Source of the DNA: Dehalococcoidia bacterium
Lineage (GTDB): Bacteria; Chloroflexota; Dehalococcoidia; GIF9; AB-539-J10
Length of the DNA stretch: 5,940 nt
Assembly: GCA_030669525.1 (NCBI GenBank)
Contig: DAOVDO010000062.1
Location: forward strand, 1-5,940
Direction of reading: 5' to 3'
Shown in pieces: positions 1 through 5,472 of this stretch. Every line of letters begins with the position of its first letter. Position 1 is the first letter of the stretch. The position numbers and the translations under genes are program-made. The notes under the pieces are model-generated. The model made no database searches. It was given only the letters and a program-made list of their open reading frames with translations, and was not told where the DNA came from.

Positions 1-45
1 CTAAGGATATCCAGAGGTGACTGAAACGTCCTAAGGAATACGAGT

Positions 46-304
46 ATTTAGAATTCAGTTGTCTCTGTAGTTAAGGAAAGCAGTGTAGAAGAAATGGTGG
101 AGGAGGCGCTTTCTTTCTTGGATGCGGTAGCCTTGTTGATCAAGCTAAATTCAACCATGGTCGTCAAATGCAGTTCAGGGCATGACTTTCCCCCCGAAAC
201 CAGTGTGTGCGCCAGCCCCGGCGATGGTTAATGCTGTTGTTAAGGAGCAGCGTAAAATGAAACCCAAACAGACTATACTGGACGAGGCATCAGCCAGTGG
301 CTAG
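46..304 (+). pseudogene. Decayed 5' remnant of a DUF362 gene
   Basis: This stretch aligns almost base for base with the start of the intact DUF362 gene at 1418-1677 (offset 1372 before the indel). The fragment still translates to recognisable DUF362 sequence, for example VEEMVEEALSFLDAV and HDFPPETSVCASP, then after a frame change AMVNAVVKEQRKMKPKQTIL. It is clearly dead. The ATG start has become ATT (46-48), the second codon CAG has become TAG (49-51), and the GAAAGGAG ribosome binding site has weakened to TAAGGAA. An extra C in the run at 216-219 shifts the frame, and a further stop lies at 302-304. Similarity fades after about 315, and the rest of the gene is absent up to the cyclase leader. 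It was probably once a working partner of the downstream cyclase, as in the right-hand module. Confidence 0.9.
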
Positions 305-380
305 GCATACGCTGCCAGCAGAAGGGTATGGTGGGGGTCCTTTGTCGAGGGCTATACTGAAGTCTGCCTGGATGTAAAGT

Positions 381-403
381 AAGGAGGTGATGTCTATATG
401 TAA
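381..403 (+). promoter_or_regulatory. Shine-Dalgarno plus start-stop (ATGTAA) in leader of the first cyclase
   Basis: AAGGAGG at 381-387 is followed after 10 nt by ATG (398-400) directly abutting TAA (401-403). The second cyclase leader has the same arrangement and spacing at 2799-2821. The cyclase start codon lies 57 nt further on. A ribosome loading here would initiate and terminate at once, which could stall it and affect translation or mRNA stability. Conservation between the two leaders is visible; a regulatory role is inference. An alternative reading uses ATG at 390-392, giving a six-codon peptide ending at TAG 408-410, but that frame is not kept in the second copy. Confidence 0.4.
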
Positions 404-460
404 CATGTAGCAGCTAATCAACTTGTGGGAACAGAATTTTAAAGGAGGTATTTCAGTATA

Positions 461-1216
461 ATGGGTAAAGTAAAGAAGCTGGTTGATTTGAGTCAACCTT
501 TTGGTCATGGTGTGCCATTGTGGCCATACTTCGAAGAGGTCAAGATTGAGCGTATGCATTATCATTCTAAATCTAGAGTACTAACTCAACGGATTAATAC
601 CCCGATGCATGTTGCTACACATGCTGATTCGCCAGCACACGTAATTGAGGGTGGAATGTATACCGCTGACATTCCTTTGGACTGCTATTATGGCACAGGA
701 GTAGTAGTAGATATCCCGAAGGGGAAGTGGGGGAAAATTATGCCAGAAGACCTGGAGAAGGCAAGGCCGAAAATTGAAAAGGGCGACATTGTCATTATTA
801 ATACTGGCTGGCATCACAAGTTTGGAGACAACACAGATTATTTTTGCTACTCTCCTGGATTGTACAAAGAGGCTGGTGAGTGGTTTGTTGAGAAGGGTAT
901 AAAGGCAGTGGGAGTTGACCAGCAGGCATTGGATCATCCTCTGGCCACTGCTATCGGTCCACATGGAGTAGGTCCTCTACGCCCGGATGTATGTGAAGAG
1001 TATGAAAGGGAAACCGGGCACAAAGTGATAGAAGACTTCCCCTTGTGGGAGCCATGCCACAGACTTATACTTGGTAACGGTATAATGGGGTGGGAAAACT
1101 GCGGTGGCGATATGGACGAAGTCACCGGTATGCGAGTTACTATTGCTGGCTTTCCTATTCGCTGGGTGGGAGGTGATGGGTCTATGGTTAGATTAGTCGC
1201 AATTGTGGAGGAGTAA
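461..1216 (+). CDS. Cyclase-family metal-dependent hydrolase, copy A
   Basis: This 251-residue protein is a full-length member of the cyclase/kynurenine formamidase-like family (PF04199). These are soluble Mn- or Zn-dependent hydrolases that open amide, lactone or cyclic diketone bonds. The metal motif is H50-V-A-T-H54-A-D56-S-P-A-H60, corresponding to the family pattern HxGTHxDxPxH with the usual Gly replaced by Ala52. Other family marks are GDIVIINTGW (108-117), a GVDQQALDHP segment (151-160), Glu212 in the GWENCGGD stretch, and GDGSMVRLVA near the C-terminus. The start is ATG at 461, preceded by AAAGGAGG at 441-448 with a rather long 12-nt gap that the paralogue at 2882 shares. It sits after the dead DUF362 remnant and 201 nt before the intact DUF362 gene. 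The substrate cannot be read from sequence. It differs from copy B at several residues beside the metal motif, so the two may prefer different substrates. Confidence 0.92.
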   Translation: MGKVKKLVDLSQPFGHGVPLWPYFEEVKIERMHYHSKSRVLTQRINTPMHVATHADSPAHVIEGGMYTADIPLDCYYGTGVVVDIPKGKWGKIMPEDLEKARPKIEKGDIVIINTGWHHKFGDNTDYFCYSPGLYKEAGEWFVEKGIKAVGVDQQALDHPLATAIGPHGVGPLRPDVCEEYERETGHKVIEDFPLWEPCHRLILGNGIMGWENCGGDMDEVTGMRVTIAGFPIRWVGGDGSMVRLVAIVEE

Positions 1217-1345
1217 GGCTAAATGCATTTAAGGAGGGTAGAACCGAAGGAAGAACTCAACTATTCATATTGGTTCCAATCCTCTTTGTGCCTGCCGTAG
1301 CTGGTTTTTAAATTTATGTAGCTCATATGTACTAGGGGCTTATAA

Positions 1346-1373
1346 TTGACAAAATCAGAGATTTTGCTATACT
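1346..1373 (+). promoter_or_regulatory. Sigma-70-type promoter upstream of DUF362
   Basis: A perfect -35 box TTGACA (1346-1351) is separated by 16 nt from TATACT (1368-1373), one mismatch from the TATAAT consensus. The start point would be around 1380, giving a short leader before the GAAAGGAG ribosome binding site (1403-1410) and the ATG at 1418. It is the best promoter-like sequence in the window and would drive DUF362, the second cyclase and possibly the SDR and cupin genes. The matching position in the left copy falls just outside the window. Confidence 0.7.
1350..1366. promoter_or_regulatory. 17-bp palindrome inside the promoter spacer, candidate operator
   Basis: CAAAATC, AGA, GATTTTG: two perfect 7-bp arms around a 3-nt centre, lying between the -35 and -10 boxes and overlapping the last two bases of the -35 box. 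A dimeric repressor bound here would block RNA polymerase. Position and symmetry are visible; binding by any regulator is inference, and no regulator gene lies in the window. Confidence 0.4.
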
Positions 1374-1417
1374 GAAGGCATCCAGAGATAATAGAAAACG
1401 ACGAAAGGAGCAGTAGT

Positions 1418-2686
1418 ATGCAGAAATCAGTCGTCTCTATAGTTAAGGGAGTCAATGTGGAAGAAATGGTGGAGGAGGCGCTTTCTTATCTGGGTGGGGT
1501 AGATTCCCTGATTAAACCAAACTCAACCGTGGTGGTCAAGCCCAATGCAGGGCATGACTATCCCCCCGAAACCAGTGTGTGCACCAGCCCGGCGATGGTC
1601 ACTGCTGTTATTAAGGTGCTGCGCAAAGCTCGGCCTAAACAGATTATACTGGCCGAGGCCTCAGCCATTGGTGATGACACGCTCAAATGTCTGGAGGTGA
1701 GCGGTATCGCCAAAGCCGCGGAAGAAGCTGGTGTGGACAGAATCATCGATATCAAGAAAGAGAAAGACCTGATAAATATTCCCATCAGGGATGCCCGATC
1801 CAATTTAACCAAGGTAGCTTTTCCCAGGTTTCTTCTAGAGGCAGAACATATAGTGAACCTGCCTATCTTCAAGACCCATTCCAGCATGGTTTTTACCTGC
1901 GCACTCAAGAATATGAAAGGAACGGTGCAGGACAAGTTTCACTATCTGATGCATCAAACAGACCTCGCTCAGGCGATGATGGATTTATGGTCAGTTATGA
2001 AAGCAGACCTTACAATAGCAGATGTTATTCGCCCAGCAGCCGGCTTTGGTCCCCATTCCACATATCCAACATACGTTGGTTGTGTTGTTGCCAGTAAAGA
2101 CCCGGTGGCAGTAGATGCCACCATCTGCCGTATGGTTGATTTGGATCTCGACAAGGTGCCCTATTTTGGGCCCGCCTGGGAGCGAGGTCTGGGGAATTTT
2201 GCTGAAGATATGATAGAAATCCGTGGCAGGAAAATAGAGGAGGTTTTTACGCCGATATGGATACCATACCTGCTGGGATTTGATGCCTGGCCTGAATACA
2301 ACATTCTTTCAGAAAACTCTTGTAGCAGCTGCCAGGGAGTGGTGGCAATGAACATGGAGAAGCTAAAGGCGCTTGGAGAGTATGATAAAAACGCTGGTGC
2401 TACAATTGTTCTTGGCCGCAAGAAGGAACTTCCCAGAGGAGTGGACAAAAGGGATATAATCCTCGTGGGTGACTGCCTTAAGAAATACCGCGACCAGGGC
2501 GTGTTTGTGGGTGGTTGCCCACCACTGGAACCTTTTCCTCTATGGGCGGTAGTTGACAGGAAGAGCTATACAGAGATAGAGCAGCTTGACAGGGAAAGAA
2601 TGGCTAGAGAGGATGTGGCCTTTAGACAACATATGGAGAAGCTTGTTAAGGAGTTCGAAGCTTCCAGAGAAGAGGGAGGCAAATAA
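1418..2686 (+). CDS. DUF362 domain protein
   Basis: This 422-residue protein belongs to the DUF362 family (PF04015), recognised from an N-terminal half with VVVKPNAGHDYPPETSVCTS (38-57), an IILAEAS strand-turn (76-82), the segment LPIFKTH...CALKNMKGTV (148-170) and SKDPVAVDATICRMVDLD (226-243). The family's function is poorly defined; many members carry or neighbour iron-sulfur domains. This one has no ferredoxin domain, but its C-terminal part has four cysteines (Cys302 and Cys305 in SCSSC, Cys353, and Cys367 in GGCPPLEP) that could hold a cluster or metal. The last 45 residues are charged and probably helical. No signal peptide or membrane segment is seen, so it is likely cytoplasmic. GAAAGGAG at 1403-1410 lies 7 nt before the ATG, and a strong promoter stands upstream. 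A DUF362 gene precedes a cyclase gene in both modules, which points to a shared pathway. The family assignment is firm; the role is unknown. Confidence 0.9.
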   Translation: MQKSVVSIVKGVNVEEMVEEALSYLGGVDSLIKPNSTVVVKPNAGHDYPPETSVCTSPAMVTAVIKVLRKARPKQIILAEASAIGDDTLKCLEVSGIAKAAEEAGVDRIIDIKKEKDLINIPIRDARSNLTKVAFPRFLLEAEHIVNLPIFKTHSSMVFTCALKNMKGTVQDKFHYLMHQTDLAQAMMDLWSVMKADLTIADVIRPAAGFGPHSTYPTYVGCVVASKDPVAVDATICRMVDLDLDKVPYFGPAWERGLGNFAEDMIEIRGRKIEEVFTPIWIPYLLGFDAWPEYNILSENSCSSCQGVVAMNMEKLKALGEYDKNAGATIVLGRKKELPRGVDKRDIILVGDCLKKYRDQGVFVGGCPPLEPFPLWAVVDRKSYTEIEQLDRERMAREDVAFRQHMEKLVKEFEASREEGGK

Positions 2687-2798
2687 GAGGAGGGGAGTTG
2701 GGTTGCAAGTGGGATGTTGGCGTTTGTGATACTGACGGGGATGAGGTACCAATGACGATTTGGTGAAAACTGATGAGAGTTGGCTGGGTGGGTATAGA

Positions 2799-2821
2799 AA
2801 GGAGGTGAGGTATAGATGTAA
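2799..2821 (+). promoter_or_regulatory. Shine-Dalgarno plus start-stop (ATGTAA) in leader of the second cyclase
   Basis: AAGGAGG (2799-2805), a 10-nt gap and ATGTAA (2816-2821) repeat the layout found at 381-403, here 60 nt before the cyclase ATG. The whole 195-nt gap between the DUF362 stop and this cyclase is rich in Shine-Dalgarno-like runs: GAGGAGGGG near 2687-2695, this one, CAGGAGGA at 2826-2833 and the functional AAGGAGG at 2863-2869. No convincing promoter is seen in the gap, so the cyclase is probably read through from the DUF362 promoter. A regulatory role for the start-stop is inference. Confidence 0.4.
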
Positions 2822-2881
2822 TTTTCAGGAGGACAATCAACCCACGGGAATAAAAAAATTTTAAGGAGGTATTTTAAAGTA

Positions 2882-3646
2882 ATGCAAGTACTGGGGAAAA
2901 ATTTAAAACTGTATGACTTATCTCACCCTTTTGGAGACAAAGTGCCGTTGTGGCCCTATTTTCCCGATGTCAAGATTGAGCGTATGCATTATCATGCCAA
3001 GTCCGGGCTGCTCTCACAGATAATTACTACCAGCATGCACTGTACCACTCACGCCGATTCACCAGCCCATGTGATTGAAGGAACTCCATTTACGGCTGAT
3101 ATTCCATTGGAAAGTTACTTTGGTACGGGGGTGGTTGTAAGCATCCCCAAAGGGAAATGGGAGAAAATTATGCCAGAAGACCTGGAGAAGGCAAGGCCTA
3201 AGATTGAGAAAGGCGATATTGTCATCATTAATTCCGGCTGGCACAAGTATTGGGGGGATAGCGTAAAGTATTTCTGCTATTCTCCTGGCCTGTACAAGGA
3301 GGCCGGCGAGTGGTTTGTCGAAAAAGGTGTCAAGGCAGTGGGAGTTGACCAGCAAGCGTTGGACCATCCACTGGCTACAGCTATCGCTCCACACGGACCG
3401 GGACCGCTACGACTAGATGTATGTGAAGAGTACAAAAAAGAAACCGGACATGATGTGATGGAGGACTTCCCCCTGTGGGAACCATGCCACAGGGCTATAC
3501 TGGGTAATGGCATTATGGGATGGGAAAATGTTGGTGGAGACATCGACAAGGTAACAGGCAAGAGAGTTACCATCGCTGGTTTCCCTATTCGCTGGGAGAA
3601 AGGTGATGGTTCTATTGTCAGGTTGGTAGCCATGGTGGAGGAGTAA
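2882..3646 (+). CDS. Cyclase-family metal-dependent hydrolase, copy B
   Basis: This 254-residue paralogue of the gene at 461-1216 is about 80% identical over 244 aligned residues (47 differences counted by eye). The metal motif is H53-C-T-T-H57-A-D59-S-P-A-H63, again without the family's usual Gly, here Thr55. GDIVIINSGW (111-120), GVDQQALDHP (154-163), Glu215 in GWENVGGD and the C-terminal GDGSIVRLVA segment are kept. Differences cluster around the metal motif (residues 43-55) and at the GTPF segment after it, where substrate contacts are likely; the central block around MPEDLEKARPKIEKGDIV is identical. The start is ATG 2882 with AAGGAGG at 2863-2869, the same 12-nt spacing as copy A. It follows DUF362 by 195 nt and precedes the SDR gene by 142 nt. 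It probably hydrolyses a cyclic or amide intermediate in the same pathway as its neighbours, but the substrate is unknown. Confidence 0.92.
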   Translation: MQVLGKNLKLYDLSHPFGDKVPLWPYFPDVKIERMHYHAKSGLLSQIITTSMHCTTHADSPAHVIEGTPFTADIPLESYFGTGVVVSIPKGKWEKIMPEDLEKARPKIEKGDIVIINSGWHKYWGDSVKYFCYSPGLYKEAGEWFVEKGVKAVGVDQQALDHPLATAIAPHGPGPLRLDVCEEYKKETGHDVMEDFPLWEPCHRAILGNGIMGWENVGGDIDKVTGKRVTIAGFPIRWEKGDGSIVRLVAMVEE

Positions 3647-3788
3647 AATTAAATCCCTTTGGGAAGGAGTGGAAGCAAAGGGGTATAATGTTATGAACTT
3701 TACCTCCACCCTCCCCTGCCCTTAATGGGCATATTGCATATTGAGAGAAGATAACAAATGAGCATGTGATTTCAGAAAGGAGGTGTTC

Positions 3789-4550
3789 ATGGATAAATTG
3801 TTTGACTTGACAGGTAAGGTAGCCTTAATTGTGGGCATTGGTGGGATTGGGCATAAACTAGCTTTGGGATTAGCCGAGTATGGTGCGGATGTTGTAGCAG
3901 CAGATATTAAACCTGATATTGCAGAGAAGGCGGCTGGTGAGATACGTGCTATGGGTAAGAAATCGCTGGCTGTTACCGTGGATGTCACTAGTGAGCAATC
4001 GGTAGTAGATATGGTGAAGCGTGCACTGGAGGTATTTCCTCGCATTGATATACTGATGAATGCTTTCGGTTTGGCGATTCGCAAGCCTGCTATCGATTTT
4101 CCTATAGAGGAGTGGCAAAAGGTCATGGATATCAACACCCGGGGAACTTTTATCTGCTGCAAGATAGTTGGACGGGAGATGGTTAAGCAGCATAGTGGCA
4201 AGATCATAAATATGTCATCAGTGAGGGATGATTATGGTCTCCCCTCAGGTTATGCAGCCTACTGTCCCAGCAAAGGGGCGGTTAAAACTCTGACAAAAAC
4301 ACTTGCCTGTGAATGGGCTAAAGATAATGTGCTGGTAAATGCGATGGCTCCCACTTTTGTGGAGACCCCACTTACTGCTGATGCCTTAGCTGATCCCGTT
4401 TTTGCCAAAACTGTGAAAGCCCGTATTCCGCTTGGTCGATGGGCGTTGCCAGAGGATATTGTTGGACCTCTAATATTTTTTGCCTCAAAGGCATCAGATT
4501 TCGTCACGGGGCAGGTCCTCTATGTGGATGGCGGCGTAACGACCTGGTAG
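3789..4550 (+). CDS. Short-chain dehydrogenase/reductase (SDR), FabG/gluconate dehydrogenase-like
   Basis: This 253-residue classical SDR is a cytoplasmic NAD(P)-dependent ketone/alcohol oxidoreductase. Visible marks are the nucleotide-binding turn VGIGGIG (15-21), Asp64 in VTVDVT, NAFG (91-94) in place of NNAG, Asn116 in DINTRG, Ser144 in NMSS, and the Y158-C-P-S-K162 catalytic pair. The C-terminal P-E-D-I-V and VTGQVLYVDGGV segments are typical of the FabG/gluconate 5-dehydrogenase group. The glycine motif is one residue shorter than the classical TGxxxGxG and has Val instead of Thr. An in-frame GTG at 3783 overlaps the AAAGGAGG ribosome binding site (3776-3783), so the ATG at 3789 is the better start. 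Basic Arg/Lys residues after the second strand are absent and Asp39 is present (AADIKPD), which favours NAD over NADP. Substrate unknown; the context suggests an intermediate shared with the cyclases. Confidence 0.92.
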   Translation: MDKLFDLTGKVALIVGIGGIGHKLALGLAEYGADVVAADIKPDIAEKAAGEIRAMGKKSLAVTVDVTSEQSVVDMVKRALEVFPRIDILMNAFGLAIRKPAIDFPIEEWQKVMDINTRGTFICCKIVGREMVKQHSGKIINMSSVRDDYGLPSGYAAYCPSKGAVKTLTKTLACEWAKDNVLVNAMAPTFVETPLTADALADPVFAKTVKARIPLGRWALPEDIVGPLIFFASKASDFVTGQVLYVDGGVTTW

Positions 4551-4576
4551 CCATATTCGAGTAGCAAGTAAAACGT

Positions 4577-4609
4577 TGAATACATAGTCTGGGAGATGTT
4601 GTGTATTCA
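4577..4609 (+). promoter_or_regulatory. Perfect inverted repeat just upstream of the cupin ribosome binding site
   Basis: TGAATACA (4577-4584) and TGTATTCA (4602-4609) are exact reverse complements. In RNA the stem could extend inward by four weaker pairs (U-G, A-U, G-U, U-G), leaving a 9-nt loop. The AGGAGG ribosome binding site of the cupin gene begins two bases after the right arm. There is no T-run, so it is not an intrinsic terminator of the SDR gene. It could be an operator or an RNA hairpin tuning cupin translation. Confidence 0.45.
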
Positions 4610-4621
4610 TAGGAGGATACT

Positions 4622-4954
4622 ATGAAGAAAATTCAATTAGCACAGGTTAAACCCTATGAAGCTGCTAAGCATTTCGGAATGGTCGCTCTCAAGCTTCATG
4701 GCAAAGAGGAAACAGGGACTCAGAAGTTCTGGGTAGGCCTTTCTCATTTTCTTCCGGGTGGTGGGGCTGAGTTTGATGCATCGCCTGCGGAAAAGGTCTA
4801 TTTCGTGCTGGAGGGGGAGGTCACGGTTAAAACGGAGAAGGAAGAGATTACTCTTGGTCCCTGGGATTCTGTTTTCGTAGCACCCGATGAAGGCAGGTCA
4901 ATAATTAATAAGACTAACAAGCCTGCCAGCATGTTAGTAGTTATTAATTATTAG
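4622..4954 (+). CDS. Small single-domain cupin protein lacking the usual metal ligands
   Basis: This 110-residue protein has the cupin beta-barrel pattern: FLPGGG (43-48), EKVYFVLEGEVTV (57-69), then LGPWDSVFVAPDEGRSIIN (78-96). In cupin motif 1 the HxH pair is replaced by Asp52 and Ser54; the glutamate equivalent (Glu57) remains. In motif 2, PxG is present (Pro88, Gly91) but the histidine is missing. It is therefore unlikely to bind metal in the classical way, and may be a ligand-binding or accessory protein, or an isomerase-like cupin acting without metal. AGGAGG at 4611-4616 lies 5 nt before the ATG. It sits 71 nt after the SDR gene in the same direction, probably co-transcribed, and is the last plus-strand gene before the convergent pair. 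Confidence 0.88.
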   Translation: MKKIQLAQVKPYEAAKHFGMVALKLHGKEETGTQKFWVGLSHFLPGGGAEFDASPAEKVYFVLEGEVTVKTEKEEITLGPWDSVFVAPDEGRSIINKTNKPASMLVVINY

Positions 4955-5036
4955 AATATTTACCGCTGTCTGTGTGTTATGTACCAGAAGCAAGAAGGTT
5001 ATTTGCCTGTGAAGAGGTAATTTCTATCCAGTTAGC

Positions 5037-5103
5037 CAGAGAAGAGAGGGGGCAGTAAAGATACTCAACTTCATGGAGTTGCTGCACTTACCTCTCTCCT
5101 CTG
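5037..5103. other. Long imperfect hairpin between convergent genes
   Basis: The outer arms are CAGAG-A-AGAGAGG (5037-5049) and CCTCTCT-C-CTCTG (5091-5103), 12 of 13 positions paired. Inside, GTAAAG (5055-5060) can pair partly with the stretch ending CTTA (5087-5090), and a separate hairpin CAACT (5066-5070), TCATGG, AGTTG (5077-5081) caps it. No U-tract follows on either strand, so it is not a typical intrinsic terminator. It lies in the 188-nt gap between the cupin stop and the end of the minus-strand remnant, where a bidirectional transcription end or mRNA 3'-end stabiliser would be expected. The rest of the gap shows no gene. Confidence 0.45.
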
Positions 5104-5142
5104 TGATGGGATAATTCCATGTATATTCTTTTGGGAGCTTTT

Positions 5143-5472
5143 TTATGCTTCCCATTTTGATATTTCTATCAAACAAGAATTATTAGCCATACCTGGAGCA
5201 TTCTTTGACATCATCCGGGAAGGGGAGAGTAGATTAACACAGCCAGCTCTATCTACACTGCCGAATTTACCCGGCTCCAGGGGGTCGTATTTTGCCGAGG
5301 ACTCATACGAATGGATTACACCGGGCCTCACTCTCTCAGTGACCTGCGCAATATCCAGCACTGCTCCCCGGTCGTTATACAGCTTGACAATGTCCCCATC
5401 TTTGATACCTCGAACGCTGGCATCTGACGGATGGATACGGATGACCTGCCAGGGATAGCTATCTGAGCACCT
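5143..5472 (-). pseudogene. C-terminal remnant of a molybdopterin oxidoreductase (transhydroxylase-like) large subunit
   Basis: The minus strand encodes about 109 residues ending in TAA at 5145-5143. They match the C-terminal molybdopterin-dinucleotide-binding domain of DMSO reductase superfamily large subunits: VIRIHPSDASVRGIKDGDIV, then KLYNDRGAVLDIAQVTERVR, then VIHSYESSAKYDPLEPGK and MMSKNAPGMANNSCLIEI. The last segments resemble pyrogallol hydroxytransferase-type large subunits. Such proteins run to roughly 800 or more residues, so nearly all of the gene, including its start and the cofactor-binding core, is missing. The fragment follows the TGA of the small-subunit gene (5475-5473) in the same reading frame with no gap and no start codon or ribosome binding site of its own. 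A deletion, or an assembly error, has joined the small-subunit end to the large-subunit tail. It is unlikely to be made as a working protein. Confidence 0.82.

Larger units (their letters stand above)
1..1250 (+). repeat. Left copy of a tandemly duplicated DUF362-cyclase module
   Basis: This segment matches 1373-3690 in order: DUF362 5' flank and start region, cyclase leader, cyclase gene and a short cyclase 3' flank (for example 1217-1250 against 3647-3685, both running from the stop codon into an A/G-rich stretch with an AAGGAG-like core). The homology reaches the left edge, so the copy probably extends beyond the window. Compared with the right copy it lacks roughly 1 kb covering most of the DUF362 coding region. 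No insertion-sequence ends are visible at the joints, which suggests duplication by unequal recombination rather than transposition; that mechanism is inference. Confidence 0.85.
1373..3690 (+). repeat. Right copy of the duplicated DUF362-cyclase module
   Basis: This is the intact copy of the module whose degraded counterpart occupies 1-1250. It contains the DUF362 5' flank, the full DUF362 gene, the leader with start-stop element and the second cyclase with its 3' flank. Between the copies the cyclase genes remain about 80% identical at protein level, with islands of perfect DNA identity such as a 36-nt block at 733-768 and 3163-3198. Such islands suggest strong constraint or occasional gene conversion. 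Confidence 0.85.

Noticed and set aside
353..358. TATACT within a 12-nt match to the DUF362 promoter -10 region, as a promoter for the first cyclase
   Set aside because: The sequence GCTATACTGAAG recurs at 1366-1377, but here the -35 position is G-rich with no TTGACA-like box, so a working promoter is not supported.
290..565. 91-codon minus-strand open frame across the pseudogene and the first cyclase start
   Set aside because: It spans the decayed region, the leader and the cyclase start with no conserved motif and no ribosome binding site; the plus-strand reading explains the region.
1687..2097. 136-codon plus-strand open frame inside the DUF362 gene
   Set aside because: It lies in another frame of a well-conserved DUF362 gene, is rich in Ser, Arg and Tyr with no recognisable motif, and so looks like a shadow.
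2714..2755. 13-codon hydrophobic open frame (MLAFVILTGMRYQ) between DUF362 and the second cyclase
   Set aside because: No well-spaced ribosome binding site, no clear counterpart in the left module, and too short to tell from chance.
3684..3689. TATAAT as a promoter -10 box for the SDR gene
   Set aside because: No acceptable -35 box stands 16-18 nt upstream and no extended -10 TG is present, so it is too weak to list as a promoter.
3718..3743. GCCC-TTAAT-GGGC palindrome and tandem GCATATT repeat before the SDR gene
   Set aside because: A 4-bp stem and a two-copy 7-bp repeat are within chance expectation; no T-run follows, so no terminator call.
3722..4207. 161-codon open frame on the minus strand opposite the SDR gene
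   Set aside because: It is antisense to a clear SDR with complete motifs, has a composition typical of a complementary-strand shadow (rich in Ser, Ile, Pro, Thr), and shows no family resemblance or ribosome binding site.
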